A stretch of DNA of 64,000 nt, taken from assembly GCF_001981305.1 (NCBI RefSeq), contig NZ_MSCW01000012.1, positions 62,001 to 126,000 on the forward strand, in the 5' to 3' direction. Below the pieces are notes generated by a model, which did not search any database, was not told the origin of the DNA, and saw only the letters and a list, made by a program, of their open reading frames with translations. This stretch comes from Marinobacter lutaoensis (GTDB lineage: Bacteria > Pseudomonadota > Gammaproteobacteria > Pseudomonadales > Oleiphilaceae). Below, in pieces: positions 54,707 to 61,970 of the stretch. Each line of letters starts with the position of its first letter. Position 1 is the stretch's first letter. Position numbers and translations under genes: made by a program.

Positions 54707-56198
54707 CCAGCTCAGGACGTCCACCTTCCAGCTTGCCCTGCTGTACATGGTGGTGTTTGCCACCTCGGTGTTTCTGCTACTGGCGTTCATCTACTGGCGT
54801 ACGGCGGGGTTCATGGCGGCTCAGACCGACGAGACCATCGAGGCGGAAATCGCCGGTCTGGCCGAACAGTACCGCAGTCGGGGCGTCAACGGCCTGATCA
54901 CCATCATCCGGGAGCGCGTGGCCCGCGATCCTAACGCCAAATCCATCTATCTGCTGACCACCGACGACTTTCTCAAACTGGCCGGCAACATCGACGCTTG
55001 GCCTAAGGATTCCCGCTCCGAGAGCGGCTGGATCAACTTCACCCTGGACGAATCCGTCGGCTGGACGGGCAGTACCCGGCTGGCCCGGGCCCGGGTGTTC
55101 GAGGTTCAGGGAGGTCTGCGCCTGCTGGTCGGGCGTGACGTTGACGAGCTGACCAACCTCAAGCGGGTGATCGAGGCGGCCATCAACTGGGGAATGGGCA
55201 TCACCCTGGCGCTGGCATTGCTGGGGGGGGGCCTGATGAGCCGCAGTACCACCCGGCGCATCGAAGTGATCAACACCACCTCACGCCGGATCATGAACGG
55301 GCACCTCTCCCTGCGGATTCCCACCCGGGGCACGGACGATGATTTCGACCAGCTCGCGGAAAACCTCAACCAGATGCTGGACCGGATCGTGTACCTCATG
55401 GAGGGGATTCGGCACGTGTCCGACAGCATCGCCCACGACCTGCGCACGCCCCTGACCCGGTTGCGCAACCAGCTGGAAAACACCCTGATCACGGTAAATA
55501 ACGAGGAAGCCCGGGAGCACGTCGGCCAGGCGGTCGCCGAGGCGGACCAGCTGCTGGCGACCTTCAACGCCCTGCTGCGTATTGCCCGCCTGGAGACCCG
55601 GGGTAATGCCGCCGACATGAAAGTGGTGTCCCTGGACGAACTGGTGACCGACGCTTGTGAACTGTACGAGGCCCCGGCCGAGGACAAGCAGCAGGTGTTC
55701 GAGCAGTCCCTGGAGCAGGGAGTGATGATCGAGGGAGATCGGGACCTGCTGTTTCAGATGGTCAGCAACCTGATTGACAACGCCATCAAGTACACCCCGG
55801 AACACGGTCGCATCGCAGTGGCGGTTCGCCGCGAGGGCTCCGAAGCGATCTTCGAGGTGAGCGACAGTGGCATCGGTATCCCGGACGACGAGAAAGAGCA
55901 CGTATTTCAGCGTTTTTACCGGGTCGGCAAGAGCCGCTCGCTGCCTGGCAACGGCCTGGGACTGAGCTTGGTCAGCGCGGTGGCGGAAATCCATCAGGGA
56001 CGTATTGTGCTGAGTGACACCTACCCCGGCAAAGCGGCGCCGGGGCTGACGGTCACCGTGCGGATGCCGGCGTTCACCGGCGTTCATAAACGCATCAAGG
56101 CCACCCCGGCTGACCCGGGCCATGCCGGCTCAGAGGGCAAGGCCGGGGCCGAGGCGACGGAGGGTGCCTCAGGAAGTGGACTTGAAACGGCCCAGTAG
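54693..56198 (+). CDS. Sensor histidine kinase of the two-component pair
   Basis: A 501-residue kinase. Two membrane helices (12-33; about 162-185) flank a periplasmic sensor; a HAMP domain (ending near QLAENLNQML), HisKA with SIAHDLRTPLTRLRNQLE and the ATPase with NLIDNAIKYTPEHG, DSGIGIP and GNGLGLSLV follow. The C-terminal 35 residues are a low-complexity Ala/Gly/Glu tail. Its last 30 bases overlap a convergent gene. It phosphorylates the adjacent regulator. Confidence 0.92.
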   Translation: MKLLSQLRTSTFQLALLYMVVFATSVFLLLAFIYWRTAGFMAAQTDETIEAEIAGLAEQYRSRGVNGLITIIRERVARDPNAKSIYLLTTDDFLKLAGNIDAWPKDSRSESGWINFTLDESVGWTGSTRLARARVFEVQGGLRLLVGRDVDELTNLKRVIEAAINWGMGITLALALLGGGLMSRSTTRRIEVINTTSRRIMNGHLSLRIPTRGTDDDFDQLAENLNQMLDRIVYLMEGIRHVSDSIAHDLRTPLTRLRNQLENTLITVNNEEAREHVGQAVAEADQLLATFNALLRIARLETRGNAADMKVVSLDELVTDACELYEAPAEDKQQVFEQSLEQGVMIEGDRDLLFQMVSNLIDNAIKYTPEHGRIAVAVRREGSEAIFEVSDSGIGIPDDEKEHVFQRFYRVGKSRSLPGNGLGLSLVSAVAEIHQGRIVLSDTYPGKAAPGLTVTVRMPAFTGVHKRIKATPADPGHAGSEGKAGAEATEGASGSGLETAQ

Positions 56199-56444
56199 CG
56201 CCCCCGTCAGCGTGTCCCAGCGGCTCTCCAGAGCTGCCGCCAGGTGCTCGAGCTGGGCCCGGCGGTAATCCACCTTTGCCTGCAGGCTGTCCCACTCACC
56301 CTCCAGATGTTTCTGTTCGGTGAACAGAAACGCCGCCAGGTTGTGGCGGTTCACCCTGCTGGTCAGGCCCAGCTGATCCAGCTGGTAGCCGAGGGTGTCG
56401 ACCCCCTCCAGGGCCAGTTGCAGCAGTTTTTGTGTGTTCATCAT
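56169..56444 (-). CDS. 91-residue helical protein of unknown function
   Basis: Starts MMNTQKLLQLALEGVDTLGY and is entirely helical with charged surface and no membrane helix; QLDQLGLTSRVNRHNLAAFL and LESRWDTLTGALLGRF suggest a coiled coil. I do not recognise the family. A GGAGA lies 6 bases before the first ATG. Its 3' end overlaps the kinase 3' end by 30 bases on the other strand. The clear ribosome site and normal codon use make it credible. Confidence 0.6.
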   Translation of the reverse strand: MMNTQKLLQLALEGVDTLGYQLDQLGLTSRVNRHNLAAFLFTEQKHLEGEWDSLQAKVDYRRAQLEHLAAALESRWDTLTGALLGRFKSTS

Positions 56445-56578
56445 GGCATCTCCGGTCATGTATCCCAATCGGTCTGGTCTGGCACGCTACGTCGCTGGGT
56501 CTAGGGAATGCAACCTAATCCGGTCGGCCGGCAACCCTGACCAAACGGTAACCGGGCGGCCACGCCGGGGTAATCTCA

Positions 56579-56682
56579 GCTGTGGAGAATGGCAAGTGTA
56601 GACAGAAGCCGGTGGCCCCCGCCACTTGCTTCGCCCTCCAGCACAGCGCTAGCCTTAACCCCGTCTCCGCGGGGTTTTTTTT
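56579..56682 (+). ncRNA. Candidate structured small RNA with intrinsic terminator
   Basis: No plus-strand gene precedes the strong terminator at 56657-56682, so the transcript that needs it may be a small RNA. The stretch before it can fold. GCTGTGGAG (56579-56587) pairs with CTC-CAG-CACAGC (56636-56647) with a 3-base bulge, and inside GAAGC (605-609), GTGGC (612-616), GCCAC (621-625) and GCTTC (628-632) build a hairpin. A competing 7-base stem, GCAAGTG (592-598) with CACTTGC (623-629), shares bases with that hairpin. Its 5' end is unknown and may lie near 56510. No known RNA family fits. Read-through from the kinase is the alternative. Confidence 0.4.
56657..56682 (+). terminator. Rho-independent terminator just before the group II intron
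   Basis: AACCCCG, loop TCTCCG, CGGGGTT and a T-run of eight (56675-56682). The intron's GTGCG starts at the very next base. This is the insertion site structure used by class C group II introns. Confidence 0.9.
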
Positions 56683-57307
56683 GTGCGCCCGGCACGGGCG
56701 CACGCCTGGAGGTGCAAGTCCTCCCGTGAGCTGGCTACAGCGAACGAAGTGAAGCGCAACTGCGGAAGGGTGACCGACCGTGGGGAGGACGCGTGGATCG
56801 TAAACCGTGAGCCGATGAACAAGAACCGGATACGAGGCACTGCCAAGCAGGGCGAGTGGGCCAAAAGCCGCGAAGCTCTTGTGGCCAAGGCGAGGTGGTG
56901 TAAATCCGGCGGTTGTGCGGTGAAGGCGTGTGTTCTTACCCGGGGAGATCTCGCCTAATGCCTGAAAGGGCGACGTGGCAACACGGAGCGAGAAGTCAGC
57001 AGAGGCCATAGTCGCTGCTCATACAGGGCGAAGGGCCGAAGGAGTGGGAGAGCGAACCCGCTGGTTATCGGGGAAGGACAGTCTCAGATGTTCGCGTAGC
57101 GAAGCTCGCCGATCTTGTCTTGAAGGGTGAAGCCTGGAGAGCAACGGCAGTGAGAAACCGCCCCCGCCGAACGAGTCAAGGGGAGCTCAGGCGTCAGGCC
57201 GGGAGAACACAAGCCTGATGACCTCAACTATTCCAACCGCCCGATGCGGACCCGCATGCCGGGTGGTGTGGGAGGGGCGGAACCTGCTGGTTCCCCCCTA
57301 TCCCGAT
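56683..57307 (+). mobile_element. ORF-less group II intron (class C-like), no reverse transcriptase
   Basis: It starts with GTGCG (56683), the group II 5' end, right after a terminator T-run. Domain I features include GGAGGTGCAAGTCCTCCC. Near the 3' end, domain V is visible (about 57236-57267, CCCGATGCGGACCCGCATG), followed by a domain VI stem GGGAGGGGCGGAACC with GGTTCCCCCCTATCCC and a bulged branch-point A at 57300. The end is placed at AT (57306-57307), 7 bases after that A. Total length is 625 bases, with no room for the usual maturase (about 1.3 kb); no open frame inside encodes one. Splicing would need a maturase from another copy. Exact ends are inferred. Confidence 0.8.
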
Positions 57308-57359
57308 GTGCTCCGTCCAGGTATCTTCAGTCTTTTTCCCGAGAGGAGTGGCAGGCTTG

Positions 57360-57872
57360 ATGAACAAGGCATCCGGCAACGGTGGCCGGCCCCGCTACAT
57401 TACCCCGGAGGGGGAGCGGGCCATGCGAGAGGAGCTTCAGTACTTGTGGAAAGTGAAACGGCCACAGGTCACCCAGGCGGTACGCGAAGCTGCGGCCCTG
57501 GGCGATCGCTCCGAGAATGCCGAATACATCTACGGCAAGAAGCAGCTGCGGGAGATCGATCGCCGTATCCGGTTTCTGAGCAAGCGGCTGGAGGACGTCA
57601 CCGTGGTGGATCGTCTGCCGGAAGATCGTACCCGGGTGTTCTTCGGTGCCTGGGTGACGATTGAGGACGACGACGGGCAGGAGCAGACCTATCGCCTGGT
57701 TGGGGCCGACGAGTTCGACCTGTCCAAAGGTTATCTCAGCATCAACTCGCCGTTGGCCCGGTCCCTGGTGGGTAAGCGCCTGGATGAGGAAGTGCGGGTG
57801 CGGACACCGGACGGCTTCAAGACCGTGGTGGTGACCGACATCCAGTATCAGGAGGCACAAACCGACACGTGA
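57360..57872 (+). CDS. greB: Transcript cleavage factor GreB
   Basis: A 170-residue Gre factor: RYITPEGERAMREELQYLW, LGDRSENAEYIYGKKQLREID with the catalytic acidic tip, then the globular domain (VGADEFDLSKGYLSINSPLA). It stimulates cleavage of backtracked RNA. YIYGKK and lysine-rich coil favour GreB over GreA. ATG at 57360 (or TTG at 57357), with GGAG 11 bases upstream. Only 52 bases separate it from the intron end. Confidence 0.94.
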   Translation: MNKASGNGGRPRYITPEGERAMREELQYLWKVKRPQVTQAVREAAALGDRSENAEYIYGKKQLREIDRRIRFLSKRLEDVTVVDRLPEDRTRVFFGAWVTIEDDDGQEQTYRLVGADEFDLSKGYLSINSPLARSLVGKRLDEEVRVRTPDGFKTVVVTDIQYQEAQTDT

Positions 57873-57989
57873 TTGCCGTCACAATTCCGTCGATTGTCGG
57901 GGATTTGCGCGTATCCTGGCGTTAGACTGATCAAAAAATGACAATCTGGATGTGGCGGCCCGGTGTCTCCGGGCAAGGCGTGGAATGCT

Positions 57990-58448
57990 ATGACGAGTCG
58001 GTTCTTGACCTACAAGGGGGTGGTCCGGTCGGCCTGGCTGGGGGGCGTACTGTTGTTCGGTGCCGGCGCCACCCTCGCCGAGACGGGGGCGGCCCCGGAC
58101 ACTCCCGAGAGCGGTTTCGGTTACCAGGAGCGCTCCACCCTGGGTACCATTCCCCTGCATTCGATCGACGAGGATACGTTGGCCAACACCGTGGTGGAGG
58201 GCGGGCTGGCGGCTCCGGCGGCGGGTGTGCCGGTGGCGTCCGGGGCCGAGGATGAGTTCTACCTGGACCCGCTGGCCTTGCAGCCCCGGGACGAGCGGAC
58301 CGACCTCGGTCGCACGGAGATACCGGTGGACATCCGGTTCAGCAATCCCAAGGTGATTCCCGGCCAGAGCCACAGTGGGAACTATCTGATCCGACCGCCG
58401 GAAAACCGTGCCTACGACACCTTGAATACCACGCTCCGGGAACGCTGA
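57990..58448 (+). CDS. Exported protein of unknown function
   Basis: A 152-residue protein with a signal peptide (cleavage near ATLAETG). The mature part has few predicted helices, many Pro/Gly/Thr/Glu residues and no cysteine. RFSNPKVIPGQSHSGNYLIR near the C-terminus is the most conserved-looking part. No known family. The ribosome site is weak. It lies 117 bases after greB; the two could be transcribed together. Confidence 0.55.
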   Translation: MTSRFLTYKGVVRSAWLGGVLLFGAGATLAETGAAPDTPESGFGYQERSTLGTIPLHSIDEDTLANTVVEGGLAAPAAGVPVASGAEDEFYLDPLALQPRDERTDLGRTEIPVDIRFSNPKVIPGQSHSGNYLIRPPENRAYDTLNTTLRER

Positions 58449-58455
58449 GCCGTGA

Positions 58456-58770
58456 TCAGGCCGCAGCGGTGCCGCCCGGGATCGTCTGTTTACCGAGAAC
58501 GTCTTCGTAGAAGAAACGCAGGGCCTGTCGCGCCTGGTTCAGGCGAGCTCTGGAAACCCGCATGCCGTCGCTCAGATAGCTCAGGAAACGTTGCTGGTCT
58601 TCACTCTCCAGGGTTTCCGGGTCCTTCGGATCGTTGAACAGGACGAAACGGGAAATCCAATGCAGATAGGTCTGTTCCGCCCGCTGGTTCAGTTGCCGCT
58701 TGTGGATGGCATCGGTGATACGGCGAACCAGTCCGGGTTTGGACTGTTCCAGTGCCTGGGTAATCGTCAT
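58456..58770 (-). CDS. Orphan recombinase N-terminal SAM-like domain protein
   Basis: A 104-residue protein that corresponds to the core-binding (N-terminal SAM-like) domain of tyrosine recombinases: RRITDAIHKRQLNQRAEQTY, LHWISRFVLFND, FLSYLSDGMRVSRAR and LNQARQALRFFYEDVLGK. No catalytic domain (R-H-R-Y) follows in any frame of the downstream DNA. It may be a remnant of an integron-type or phage integrase, or a separate DNA-binding protein that came from one. A normal ATG and intact frame suggest it is maintained. Confidence 0.68.
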   Translation of the reverse strand: MTITQALEQSKPGLVRRITDAIHKRQLNQRAEQTYLHWISRFVLFNDPKDPETLESEDQQRFLSYLSDGMRVSRARLNQARQALRFFYEDVLGKQTIPGGTAAA

Positions 58771-58880
58771 GGTGTACTCTTCCGCGACATTGTTGTTGTT
58801 ATGGTGACGCTATCTTATGACAATCTCTTGAAGGCCGCAAAACAGGTCGGCTGGCGCCGGAGCGCCGGCCTCTGCTGGCC

Positions 58881-59141
58881 TCACTTCAGCGCCGCCAGCT
58901 TGTCGACGTACTGTTGCATGGCCTCATCCTTCGACATGCCCTTGAGCTTGGCCCATGCGTCGTACTTGGCCCGGCCCACAAAATCCATCATACCCGGCCG
59001 TTTGCCGGAGACATCACCCTCGGTTGCTTGCTTGTACAGGGCGTAAAACTCCAGTTTCATCTCGTTGGACGGTTTAAAATCACCCTCGGCGGTCTGGATG
59101 AAATGAACCGCTTCGTCGAATTTGGCTTTCAGGTCACTCAT
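58881..59141 (-). CDS. Acyl-CoA-binding protein
   Basis: An 86-residue ACBP. MSDLKAKFDEAVHFIQ, KLEFYALYKQATEGD, KRPGMMDFVGRAKYDAW and MSKDEAMQQYVDKL match the four-helix family. It buffers long-chain acyl-CoA esters. ACBP is common in eukaryotes but patchy in bacteria. It is divergent from the type VI cluster. Confidence 0.93.
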   Translation of the reverse strand: MSDLKAKFDEAVHFIQTAEGDFKPSNEMKLEFYALYKQATEGDVSGKRPGMMDFVGRAKYDAWAKLKGMSKDEAMQQYVDKLAALK

Positions 59142-59315
59142 ACGTTGCTCTCCTTGGTTTGACGGGCCGCCAATGGCTATGCCCCGCAGTATAGTCAGGT
59201 GCCTCTGTCTCCGTCATTGACCCTGCCGTCTTCATCGGTGGTAGCGAGCGCCAGACCAGCGCTGGCAAGAGTTTGCCCTGGCGCACATTCCACGCAATGT
59301 CCGGCCATTTTTTGC

Positions 59316-59344
59316 TTGTGAACGGGCGGTCTTCTGTGTAAAGT
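59316..59344 (+). promoter_or_regulatory. Candidate sigma-70 promoter for the type VI cluster
   Basis: TTGTGA (59316-59321) and TAAAGT (59339-59344) are 17 bases apart, 80 bases before tssB. The match is moderate. A direct repeat of ACTTGCA (59388-59394 and 59399-59405) lies between it and the start codon and could be a regulator site. The 282-base gap (59142-59423) has no gene. Confidence 0.45.
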
Positions 59345-59423
59345 GAGGCCCGTCGCCTGCCAGGAGGGTAGGCACAAGGGACTGAACACTTGCAAATGAC
59401 TTGCACACAGGGAGCACGCCACC

Positions 59424-59918
59424 ATGTCGTCCAAAGACGGTTCCGTCGCGCCTAAAGAGCGCATCAATATCAAATACGTCCCCGCCACCGGAGATCAGCA
59501 GGCTGAAACCGAACTGCCGCTGAAGCTGTTCGTGGTTGGCGATTTCAAGGGACACGCCGAAGATACCCCCATCGAGGAACGCAAGGCCATTTCCGTTGAC
59601 AAGAACAATTTCCGTTCGGTCATGAAGGAAGCCGGTCTGACCCTGTCCACCACGGTGCCCAACCAGCTGGAGGACGGTGCCGACGATCTGCCGGTAAACC
59701 TGGAATTCCAGGGGCTGGAGGACTTTTCTCCGGACAGCATCGCCCGGCAGGTGCCCGAGCTTCGCAAGCTGATCGAATTGCGGGAAGCCCTGGTCGCACT
59801 CAAGGGACCTCTGGGCAACGTGCCGGCGTTCCGTACCAAGCTGCAGGAGCTGCTGGATAACGACGACGCCCGGGCCAAACTGTTGGCTGAGCTGGAACTG
59901 GCCACCGACGGCCAGTAA
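59424..59918 (+). CDS. tssB: Type VI secretion sheath small subunit
   Basis: A 164-residue TssB/VipA. PLKLFVVGDFKGHAEDTPIEE, RKAISVDKNNFRSVMKEA and LRKLIELREALVALKGPLGN are family hallmarks. With TssC it builds the contractile sheath. GGGAG precedes the ATG. It opens the cluster on the plus strand. Confidence 0.96.
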   Translation: MSSKDGSVAPKERINIKYVPATGDQQAETELPLKLFVVGDFKGHAEDTPIEERKAISVDKNNFRSVMKEAGLTLSTTVPNQLEDGADDLPVNLEFQGLEDFSPDSIARQVPELRKLIELREALVALKGPLGNVPAFRTKLQELLDNDDARAKLLAELELATDGQ

Positions 59919-59978
59919 TCACCCCGCCGCATTCGCGGTGACACCCCTAACGCTCATCACGTACTGAAGGGATTTGGT

Positions 59979-61460
59979 ATGTCCGATACTGCTGTGCAGC
60001 ATTCTGCTGCTTCCGAAACCGTGGCCGAAGGCTCCCTGCTGGATCAGGTGATGGCCAACAGCCGCATGGCACCCGCCGACGAAGGTTATGATATTGCCCG
60101 CAAGGGCGTGGCGACGTTCATTGCCAACCTTTTGAAAAGCGATGAAAAAGGTCAGCCGGTCAACAAGGCTCTGGTGGACCAGATGGTGGTGGAACTGGAT
60201 CGCAAGATCAGTGCCCAGATGGATGCGATCCTGCACGCGCCGGAGCTGCAGGAACTGGAATCGGCCTGGCGTGGCCTGAAGCTGATGGTCGATCGCACCG
60301 ACTTCCGTGAGAACATCAAGGTCGACATCCTGCATGCCACCAAGGCGGAGCTTCTGGAGGACTTCGAGTTCGCGCCGGATGTGACCCAGACCGGTTTTTA
60401 CAAGCACATCTATTCCAACGAATACGGCCAGTTCGGTGGCGAGCCGGTGGGGGCGGTGATTGGCAACTACGCGTTCACGCCCGCGACGCCGGATATGAAG
60501 CTGCTGCAGTATGTGGCCTCGGTTGGCGCCATGGCCCACGCGCCTTTCCTGTCCTCGGTGGCGCCGAGCTTCTTCGGTGTCGACAGCTATCAGGAACTGC
60601 CGGCGATCAAGGAACTGAAAGCCGTGTTCGAGGGACCGAAATACGCCAAGTGGCGCGCTCTGCGTGAGTCCGAGGATGCCCGCTACCTGGGCCTGACGGC
60701 GCCCCGGTTCCTGCTGCGGGTGCCCTACGACCCCAGCGAGAACCCGGTACGCAGCTTCAACTACAAGGAAGATGTGTCCGGGGACCACGAGCACTACCTC
60801 TGGGGCAACACCGCCTTCCTGTTGGCTACCCGCCTCACCGAAAGCTTTGCCAAGTACCGTTGGTGCCCGAACATCATCGGTCCGCAGAGTGGTGGTGCGG
60901 TGGAGGACCTGCCGGTTCACACCTTCGAAGCGTTCGGTCAGCTCGAAGCCAAGATTCCCACTGAGGTACTGATCACCGACCGCCGCGAATACGAGATGGC
61001 CGATGAAGGCTTCATTGCCCTGACCATGCGCAAGGGCAGTGACAACGCCGCCTTCTTCTCCGCCAACTCGGTACAGAAGCCCAAGCTGTTCCCGAACACC
61101 AAGGAAGGCAAGGAAGCGGAGACCAACTACAAACTGGGCACCCAGCTGCCGTACATGATGATCGTCAACCGCCTGGCGCACTACATCAAGGTGCTGCAGC
61201 GCGAGCAGATCGGGTCCTGGAAGGAACGCCAGGACCTGGAGCGGGAGCTGAATGCCTGGATTCGCCAGTACGTGGCCGATCAGGAAAACCCGCCCGCAGA
61301 AGTGCGTAGCCGGCGTCCGCTGCGGGCCGCGAAGATCACCGTCTCCGATGTTGACGGGGATCCGGGCTGGTACCAGGTCTCGCTCGCGGTTCGGCCTCAC
61401 TTCAAGTATATGGGGGCTAACTTCGAGCTGTCGCTGGTCGGTCGACTGGACAAGGACTGA
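59979..61460 (+). CDS. tssC: Type VI secretion sheath large subunit
   Basis: A 493-residue TssC/VipB. LESAWRGLKLMVDRTDFREN, GEPVGAVIGNYAFTPATPDM, LLRVPYDPSENPVRSFNY and SRRPLRAAKITVSDVDGDPGW near the C-terminus are typical. It pairs with TssB. 60 bases after tssB; tssE follows in 4. Confidence 0.97.
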   Translation: MSDTAVQHSAASETVAEGSLLDQVMANSRMAPADEGYDIARKGVATFIANLLKSDEKGQPVNKALVDQMVVELDRKISAQMDAILHAPELQELESAWRGLKLMVDRTDFRENIKVDILHATKAELLEDFEFAPDVTQTGFYKHIYSNEYGQFGGEPVGAVIGNYAFTPATPDMKLLQYVASVGAMAHAPFLSSVAPSFFGVDSYQELPAIKELKAVFEGPKYAKWRALRESEDARYLGLTAPRFLLRVPYDPSENPVRSFNYKEDVSGDHEHYLWGNTAFLLATRLTESFAKYRWCPNIIGPQSGGAVEDLPVHTFEAFGQLEAKIPTEVLITDRREYEMADEGFIALTMRKGSDNAAFFSANSVQKPKLFPNTKEGKEAETNYKLGTQLPYMMIVNRLAHYIKVLQREQIGSWKERQDLERELNAWIRQYVADQENPPAEVRSRRPLRAAKITVSDVDGDPGWYQVSLAVRPHFKYMGANFELSLVGRLDKD

Positions 61461-61464
61461 GCCA

Positions 61465-61899
61465 ATGCTGGGTGGTGGCAACGTCCCCGGGGGGGCATCC
61501 CCAGGCGGGGGCAGCCTGTTCGAACGTCTGGAGCAGGCCGCCGGCACCGAGCCTGATGCGGGTGGCCATGTCATCGAGTCCATCAAGCGACACTTGGTGC
61601 GGCTGCTGAACGCGCATCCGGGCAACAGTGCCAGTGCGCCAGACCTGGGGTTGCTGGATTTCAACGACGCCACCCTTGGCACCCACGACCTGAAACTGCA
61701 GATCCGGGGCGCGATCCGCCGCTGCATCGAAACCTTCGAACCCCGGGTTCGACGGGTGGAGGTGGTGGATCTGCCCCAGGGGCCGGATCCCTTGCAACTG
61801 AGGTTTCAGGTCACGGTGTATCTGAATGTCGCAGACGGCGACGACCGGACCACCATTGACCTGGTGTTGGACGACAAACGCTACTATCGCGTGGTCTAG
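61465..61899 (+). CDS. tssE: Type VI baseplate protein TssE
   Basis: A 144-residue gp25-like baseplate protein. SLFERLEQAAG, SIKRHLVRLLNAHPG, GLLDFNDATLG, then FEPRVRRVEVVDLPQ. The start at 61465 follows the tssC stop by 4 bases and has no competing start. It has a glycine-rich N-terminus. Confidence 0.92.
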   Translation: MLGGGNVPGGASPGGGSLFERLEQAAGTEPDAGGHVIESIKRHLVRLLNAHPGNSASAPDLGLLDFNDATLGTHDLKLQIRGAIRRCIETFEPRVRRVEVVDLPQGPDPLQLRFQVTVYLNVADGDDRTTIDLVLDDKRYYRVV

Positions 61900-61970
61900 A
61901 CGGCATGGAATGAAGGTGCAGCCGGCTCGGTGAACCGGCGTCACCTTCGGCCGACAAGGGTGCAATCACG

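Noticed and set aside
56640..56690. An attC-type integron site at the intron junction
   Set aside because: The upstream bases do not give the RYYYAAC core, and the terminator hairpin already explains the insertion.
56515..57009. A 164-codon minus-strand frame across the terminator and the intron
   Set aside because: It reads antisense through a structured intron and a terminator; such frames recur in many genomes because the intron RNA is conserved, not because they encode protein.
59265..59300. A sigma-54 type -24/-12 promoter (TGGCAAG then TTGCC) before tssB
   Set aside because: The GG to GC distance is one base too short, and a sigma-70 candidate lies closer to the gene.
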